Assembly: GCA_007131945.1 (NCBI GenBank)
Contig: SLPP01000085.1
Coordinates: forward strand, 1-9,732
Source of the DNA: Paracoccaceae bacterium
GTDB lineage: Bacteria; Pseudomonadota; Alphaproteobacteria; Rhodobacterales; Rhodobacteraceae
Reading direction: 5' to 3'
Length of the DNA stretch: 9,732 bases
Shown here: positions 6,196 through 9,732 of the stretch, one piece after another
Numbering within the stretch: the stretch's first letter is position 1
Layout of the letters: each line of letters opens with the position of its first letter
Notes under the pieces: generated by a model
What the model saw: only the letters and a program-made list of their open reading frames with translations
Database searches by the model: none
Told to the model about the DNA's origin: nothing
Made by a program: the position numbers and the translations under genes

Positions 6196-7575
6196 CTACC
6201 CAGCGCGCGCCAACGCCCCGGCCACCACCGCCTTCAACATCAGGCCCTCGACCGTCTCGAAATCGATGTCCTCGTTGCCGAGATAGGCGCGCTGGTTGAT
6301 CGCCGTCCATCCGTTGGCGGCGATCCGATAAGTCGCCGCAGGGTCGATGTCGATCTCCCGCGCATGGACGAAGTCGCCCGTGCGCGCGCCGAGGCTCGCC
6401 GCACGGTGTTGATTTGCGCGCCTCATGATCGCCGCGAGCGTCGTGCCCGGGACCTCGGCCACGCGGATGTCGCCGTCGAAGCGGACGAAAGCGTCGAAAT
6501 CGTAGCGGGTGAGCGGGCCGGCCGCGAGTGGCGCGCCGAAAGTGGTGTGCCCGAGAAAGGCCACATCGGCGCCGGCCGCCTCGCGCACCGCCTCGGCCGC
6601 CAGCAGGATCGACGCCGGCAGGTCGAGCGCGGCCTCTCGCATCGCGATCACCTCGGTCTCGGCTTCGGTCAGATGCTCGGCCATTGCCGCGGCAATCGCC
6701 TCGGCCAGCGCCGGATCGCCCCCCTCCGGCGCGATCATCCGGGTCTCGCGGGTCCAGATCGGGCCGTCGGGCCCGGTCGAAAGCCCGATCACCGTGATCC
6801 GGTCGCCCCAGGATCCACCGTGGAAATAGCCGATCCCCGGCGCGTCATGGTCGAAGGCCAGATGGTCATGCCCGCCGATCACCAGCGTGCCCGCGGGCAG
6901 GTCGGGCAGGATCGCCCGATCCGGCGTCACGCCCGCATGCGACATCAGGATCGCCGCGTTCGCCCCGCCCGCCACCGCTGCGAAGGCATCGGAGGCGAAC
7001 TGCACCGGGTCCAGCAGGCCCAGGCTGTCGCGCACCTCGGCGCGGTAGACGAAGGGATTGGTGGGGGCCAGGCCCAGAAGTCCCAACCGCAGCCCGCCCA
7101 GCCCCAGCGTGGTGGAGACCGGGGCGAACATCCGTCCCGTCCGACGGTCGAGGATGTTGCCGATCACCTCCACTCCCAGCCCCGAGATCTGCGCCACCGC
7201 CGCGGCCATGTCATCGATCACCGCAGTCTCGTGGTTGCCGAGGTTCAGCACGACCGGGCCGCGCGCCGCCAGCGCCGCCAGAAAGGCACGATCCGGTCCG
7301 CCACCGCTGCGCAAAGCCACCACATTGCCGCGCTCGAACACGTCGCCGTTGATCAGCACCGCCAGCGGTGCCGCGATCTCGGCCCGCACGGCATCGACCG
7401 CGGCCAGCAACGCCGGCAGCCGGGCATAGGGCGAATGCAGATCGGCGAGCGAGATCAGCACCGCCTCGGCCCCGGTGGCGGCGCGCAGCGGTTGCGGCGC
7501 CAGGCCCGCGAGTGGAGCGGCGGCGAGACCGAGCAGGACCAGACGACGGTCGACGGCGGCGGTGATCCGGGTCAT
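6196..7575 (-). CDS. Exported metallophosphatase of the 5'-nucleotidase (UshA/YfkN-like) superfamily
   Basis: A 459-aa predicted periplasmic two-metal phosphoesterase. An N-terminal signal (residues 1-33) carries DRRLVLLGL, an RR followed by hydrophobic residues resembling a twin-arginine motif, and a plausible cleavage after LRA. Calcineurin-like motifs are complete: ADLH (Asp45, His47), NGD (Asp78), LGNHE (113-116 core, Asn114/His115), MSHAG (His213) and GGHDH (His236, His238). The 5'-nucleotidase C-terminal domain spans about 310-455, but the usual N-x-G-G-x-R substrate segment is replaced by LGHTTFG (341-347), followed by LAAGPLTRYDFDAFVRFDGD and VPGTTLAAIMRR. Nucleotide recognition therefore may not be conserved; SoxB-like and other non-nucleotide members show comparable drift. 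ATG 7575 is supported by GGAGGA (7586-7581) 5 nt upstream. It is the first gene of a possible two-gene minus-strand unit with the aldolase. Function beyond phosphoester hydrolysis outside the cytoplasm is inference. Confidence 0.87.
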   Translation of the reverse strand: MTRITAAVDRRLVLLGLAAAPLAGLAPQPLRAATGAEAVLISLADLHSPYARLPALLAAVDAVRAEIAAPLAVLINGDVFERGNVVALRSGGGPDRAFLAALAARGPVVLNLGNHETAVIDDMAAAVAQISGLGVEVIGNILDRRTGRMFAPVSTTLGLGGLRLGLLGLAPTNPFVYRAEVRDSLGLLDPVQFASDAFAAVAGGANAAILMSHAGVTPDRAILPDLPAGTLVIGGHDHLAFDHDAPGIGYFHGGSWGDRITVIGLSTGPDGPIWTRETRMIAPEGGDPALAEAIAAAMAEHLTEAETEVIAMREAALDLPASILLAAEAVREAAGADVAFLGHTTFGAPLAAGPLTRYDFDAFVRFDGDIRVAEVPGTTLAAIMRRANQHRAASLGARTGDFVHAREIDIDPAATYRIAANGWTAINQRAYLGNEDIDFETVEGLMLKAVVAGALARAG

Positions 7576-7888
7576 GGCGATCCTCCGATTCCTTTCAGGC
7601 AGCTTAGCGCCTGATCGGTCAGAAGCCTGAGGAAAAAAGACGGCGCGGCATCAGTGCCCCAGACTTCGGGCAGTTACGCCCGAGATGGTCCGAGAACCGC
7701 CGACCGGCGGAAACGGCGGCACGGTTACGCCGAGATCGGCCACAGACTACCCGCCTCTTACCTTCCGCAGCGAGCAAACCGTGATCGGAGTTCTGCCAAG
7801 CCCACTGGTCAGACGCTGCCTGGAAGGGTGTGACTGGAAGTCAGGACGTGGTAAGGCCGCGGGGCCTGCGAGTCATCAAGGAACCAAG
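7576..7888. other. Divergent intergenic spacer
   Basis: This 313-nt gap lies between the divergent metallophosphatase and glycosyltransferase starts and must hold their promoters, though no convincing -35/-10 pair is obvious to me. It contains CCGCC-GACC-GGCGG (7697-7710), a small hairpin. It also contains an imperfect direct repeat, GTTACGCCCGAGAT (7673-7686) and GTTACGCCGAGAT (7724-7736), 51 nt apart. The glycosyltransferase frame is open back to 7685 (ATG), but its translation here is low-complexity and unlike the family. No RNA gene is seen. Confidence 0.5.
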
Positions 7889-8638
7889 ATGCCTGACGTG
7901 TCCAGCCCCGCCAAGTGTGGCGTGCTCTACGTTGCTACCGGAACATCCTTCACTAAGGCAGCGGTGGCATCTGCGAAAAGCGTTCGGCAGCACTCGCCCG
8001 GTGTTGAAGTCGACATCTTCACAGACGAACCCAGCGCCGTTGATCCTGCGCAGTTCGACCACGTACACGTGATTCCGGACCCCCACCGAAGATCCAAAGT
8101 GGATTACCTCGACAAGACACGGTTCGACAGAACCCTATACCTCGACACGGATACAAGAGTCTTGGTCGATGTTCGACCTGTCTTTGAGATCTTGGACCGG
8201 TTCGACGTTGCAGCGGCTCATGGGCATCTGCGAAACCGAGGCAAAGACATTACCGTTTGGCGGGAGAAGATTCCTCCTTCCTTTCCCCAGGTCAACAGTG
8301 GTGTTTTTCTTTACAAGCGCTCGGAAGCAGTGTGGAAATTTCTCGAGAATTGGCGAGTCGCCTTTCACAGCGCAGGTTTCAGCAAAGACCAAGTAACGCT
8401 GCGTGAACTTTTGTGGCTCAGCGATCTTCGGGTTCTCATTCTTCCACCCGAATACAACGTACGATATCGAAAGTACCTGGATGTCTGGGGAGCAGAAGAG
8501 GCAAGCGCGAAGATACTCCACTACAAGCGCTTTCATGATGAGGTTGGGGCGGTTGACAGTGGGGGACGCTGGCGTGGTGCCAGATCGCTGTACAAACGCC
8601 TTCGCTCAAGCGTTATCAGTAAAAGAATTTCAGAATGA
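7889..8638 (+). CDS. GT-A-fold glycosyltransferase (nucleotide-diphospho-sugar transferase-like)
   Basis: A 249-aa predicted cytoplasmic or membrane-peripheral glycosyltransferase that would transfer a sugar from an NDP-sugar to an acceptor, probably a surface polysaccharide. Seen: first strand CGVLYVATG (10-18) and SAKSVRQHSPGVEVDIFTD, the start of a Rossmann-like GT-A domain; RTLYLDTDTRVL with the metal-binding DxD at Asp86/Asp88; PQVNSGVFLYKRS (133-145), the usual acceptor-side NSG motif; KDQVTLRELLW (167-176); and ILHYKRFHD (209-217), the late His motif of GT8-like enzymes. ATG 7889 is chosen because AAGGA (7878-7882) lies 6 nt before it and homology begins at residue 10. Its stop overlaps the next start (ATGA, 8635-8638), implying translational coupling to the sulfotransferase. 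GC is clearly lower than in genes to the left. Exact CAZy family is uncertain; donor and acceptor are unknown. Confidence 0.82.
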   Translation: MPDVSSPAKCGVLYVATGTSFTKAAVASAKSVRQHSPGVEVDIFTDEPSAVDPAQFDHVHVIPDPHRRSKVDYLDKTRFDRTLYLDTDTRVLVDVRPVFEILDRFDVAAAHGHLRNRGKDITVWREKIPPSFPQVNSGVFLYKRSEAVWKFLENWRVAFHSAGFSKDQVTLRELLWLSDLRVLILPPEYNVRYRKYLDVWGAEEASAKILHYKRFHDEVGAVDSGGRWRGARSLYKRLRSSVISKRISE

Positions 8639-9366
8639 TCATACTGCACGACGAACGTGTCATATTCTTGAAGACTCGCAAGGTGGCTGGCACGTCATTC
8701 GAGATCGCATTGTCCCGTTTTGCCGGTTCATCCGATGTCATCACGCCAATCGAGAAGGACGACGAGGCGATCCGGAGATCTAAGGGTTACCGTGGACCTC
8801 AAAATTACAGGAAACCTCTCTGGAGCCTGTTTCTACAACCTACCAGGCGTGATTTTCGTGGCCTCTCGCGCGGTAAGCTACCAGCGCGGTTCTTTCCGCA
8901 TATTTCCGCGAAAGAAGTCCGATACCTGGTTGGTCCAAGGATCTGGAATAGCTACACGAAGCTATCGATAATCCGCGATCCATGGGACTACGCCGTGTCA
9001 TCATACTTCTGGGCAAAGCGCCACGGGGATTGTGGTGAGTTTGATACCTGGTGCCGAAGCAACGAACATCTTTTAGCGGCCAACAAGCGACAGTACTTTA
9101 TTGACAATGAGTACGTGATAGACATTATGGTCAGGTACGAGCATTTTGATGAAGACATGCGTGCGCTGGAACGCGAGAAGCCGAATCTTAGCGGCCTCTT
9201 CGAAGACTTTTCGACCATCCAAGCAAAAGGAGGCTGGCGTCCAAGAACTGGAGCAACGGCAAGAGATTTGTTCGGTTCCGCTCCACAAGCCGCAGAACTG
9301 ATCCGTGATCGCTGCGCTTTCGAAATATCCACCTTTGGATACCAATCTCCCTTACAGAGCGTATGA
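8635..9366 (+). CDS. Sulfotransferase (PAPS-dependent, Sulfotransfer_2-like)
   Basis: A 243-aa enzyme expected to transfer sulfate from PAPS to a carbohydrate or other hydroxyl. The 5'-phosphosulfate-binding loop is at the N-terminus: FLKTRKVAGTSFEIALS (11-27; Lys13, Lys16, Thr20, Ser21). The 3'-phosphate-binding segment is IIRDPWDYAVSSYFW (112-126; Arg114, Ser122). FFPHISAKEV (86-95) matches the conserved H-x-S/T-A region preceding it. There is no signal peptide or transmembrane anchor, as usual for bacterial members. The start ATG overlaps the glycosyltransferase stop by 4 nt, so the pair is translated together, and the likely role is sulfation of the glycan built by its partner; that link is inference from context. 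GC is about 50% overall, with stretches near 40% (9061-9120), versus about 70% in secDF, suggesting horizontal transfer. The protein looks full length. Confidence 0.87.
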   Translation: MIILHDERVIFLKTRKVAGTSFEIALSRFAGSSDVITPIEKDDEAIRRSKGYRGPQNYRKPLWSLFLQPTRRDFRGLSRGKLPARFFPHISAKEVRYLVGPRIWNSYTKLSIIRDPWDYAVSSYFWAKRHGDCGEFDTWCRSNEHLLAANKRQYFIDNEYVIDIMVRYEHFDEDMRALEREKPNLSGLFEDFSTIQAKGGWRPRTGATARDLFGSAPQAAELIRDRCAFEISTFGYQSPLQSV

Positions 9367-9499
9367 GAAACGCGCGGCTTCCCGCCTGATCTGATTGTCA
9401 ACGCCGGAGAAAAGGCTGGTCAGTAGGCGGTGCAAAAATCCGGCCGCCTCGGGTTCGCGGTGAGGTGCGCGACGGGCGGCCAGTCGGCTGCGCTCTATG
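9367..9499. other. Short spacer after the sulfotransferase
   Basis: No gene is visible. Besides the IS21-like motif there is an imperfectly supported inverted repeat, GGCCGCC (9442-9448) and GGCGGCC (9475-9481), separated by 26 nt, which could contribute to termination of the convergent genes. There is no clear rho-independent terminator. Confidence 0.35.
9420..9441. mobile_element. Possible fragment of an IS21-family end
   Basis: TCAGTAGGCGGTGCAAAAAT (9420-9439) resembles the GGCGGTGCAAAA-type terminal repeats that I recall from IS21-family elements. Such ends normally carry two or more copies of the repeat, but only one is present and no istA or istB sequence is nearby. Treat it as a weak hint of past transposition next to the low-GC gene pair. 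Confidence 0.2.
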
Positions 9500-9706
9500 T
9501 CATCCGGTGAAGTAGAAGCTGACGCGGCGCGAGCCGTTCACATCTTTCCTGCCGCACATCCAAAAGTCGTAGCTGTGCAGGGCAGAAAACGCGACCGCCT
9601 TTCGGTTGAGCCGCAGCTGCCGCGCGGTAATCCACAAGCGCCATCCGCTCGTTTCCATTGTCGGAACTGATTTCCTTTTGCTCGCGAGTCCCGGAGGTGC
9701 GCGCAT
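9500..9706 (-). CDS. Small hypothetical protein (68 aa)
   Basis: The frame starts at ATG 9706 on the minus strand with GGAG about 7 nt upstream (in GACTGGAGACTAGTC), a credible ribosome-binding site. The protein is basic (many Arg and Lys) with aromatic residues in its second half (HSYDFWMCGRKDVNG, then RRVSFYFTG at the C-terminus). No signal peptide, membrane segment or recognised motif is visible, and I do not recognise a family. Composition is more balanced than typical shadow frames and no competing plus-strand gene exists here, which favours it being real. It could equally be the 3' remainder of a larger gene. Any promoter would lie to the right of the window. Confidence 0.4.
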   Translation of the reverse strand: MRAPPGLASKRKSVPTMETSGWRLWITARQLRLNRKAVAFSALHSYDFWMCGRKDVNGSRRVSFYFTG

Positions 9707-9732
9707 GACTAGTCTCCAGTCACCCCGAAAGC

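Noticed and set aside
5115..6299. 394-codon plus-strand frame over the aldolase
   Set aside because: It is a shadow of the minus-strand aldolase, which has the zinc motifs and a good ribosome-binding site.
6190..7614. 474-codon plus-strand frame over the metallophosphatase
   Set aside because: The opposite strand encodes all metallophosphoesterase motifs with a Shine-Dalgarno; this translation is low complexity.
7685..7888. N-terminal extension of the glycosyltransferase to ATG 7685
   Set aside because: It has no Shine-Dalgarno or family similarity; ATG 7889 is preceded by AAGGA and begins just before the first Rossmann strand.
1..9732. CRISPR array, tRNA or rRNA gene, attachment site
   Set aside because: No regularly spaced repeats, cloverleaf-like segments or rRNA sequence were noticed on reading both strands.

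Overview
The window is high-GC DNA (roughly 65-70% by eye over most of its length) with strong GC3 bias. The gene content fits an alphaproteobacterium, most likely a Rhodobacterales-type organism; that placement is inferred from gene families and base composition, not from a marker gene. Eight protein genes are supported, one of them cut by the left edge and one small and uncertain.

Left block (1-3764, + strand): the 3' two-thirds of a fused secDF translocase gene, a perfect 11-bp inverted repeat, and a complete SLC13/DASS-type membrane transporter carrying two internal TrkA-C (RCK_C) domains.

Middle block (3765-6107): an alkaline-phosphatase-superfamily phosphodiesterase (+) sits between decayed minus-strand sequences. 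Between the transporter and the phosphodiesterase is a piece of a DAO-type FAD-dependent oxidoreductase, readable through an in-frame stop. Between the phosphodiesterase and a class II aldolase/adducin gene (-) is the 5' end of a choline/glycine-betaine ABC transporter substrate-binding protein (ChoX/ProX type), with no start codon and a frameshift at the signal-peptide boundary. Beside it is a very short cold-shock-like motif. A plausible reading is a quaternary-amine/amine uptake and oxidation locus that has largely been lost, leaving the aldolase.

Right-centre block (6196-7575, - strand): an exported metallophosphatase of the 5'-nucleotidase superfamily with a complete metal site and an atypical C-terminal substrate domain. 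It lies 88 nt upstream of the aldolase on the same strand and could be co-transcribed with it.

Right block (7576-9732): a 313-nt gene-poor divergent spacer, then a translationally coupled pair (ATGA overlap) encoding a GT-A-type glycosyltransferase and a PAPS-dependent sulfotransferase. The pair has visibly lower GC (about 50%, with stretches near 40%) than the rest, so it looks horizontally acquired and probably makes or decorates a sulfated surface glycan. The last 366 nt hold a weak IS21-end-like motif and a possible 68-aa minus-strand gene with a Shine-Dalgarno sequence.

No RNA gene, CRISPR array or intact insertion sequence was seen. No clear new multi-gene system was found. The least expected content is the set of gene remnants in the two middle spacers and the compositionally foreign glycosyltransferase-sulfotransferase pair.
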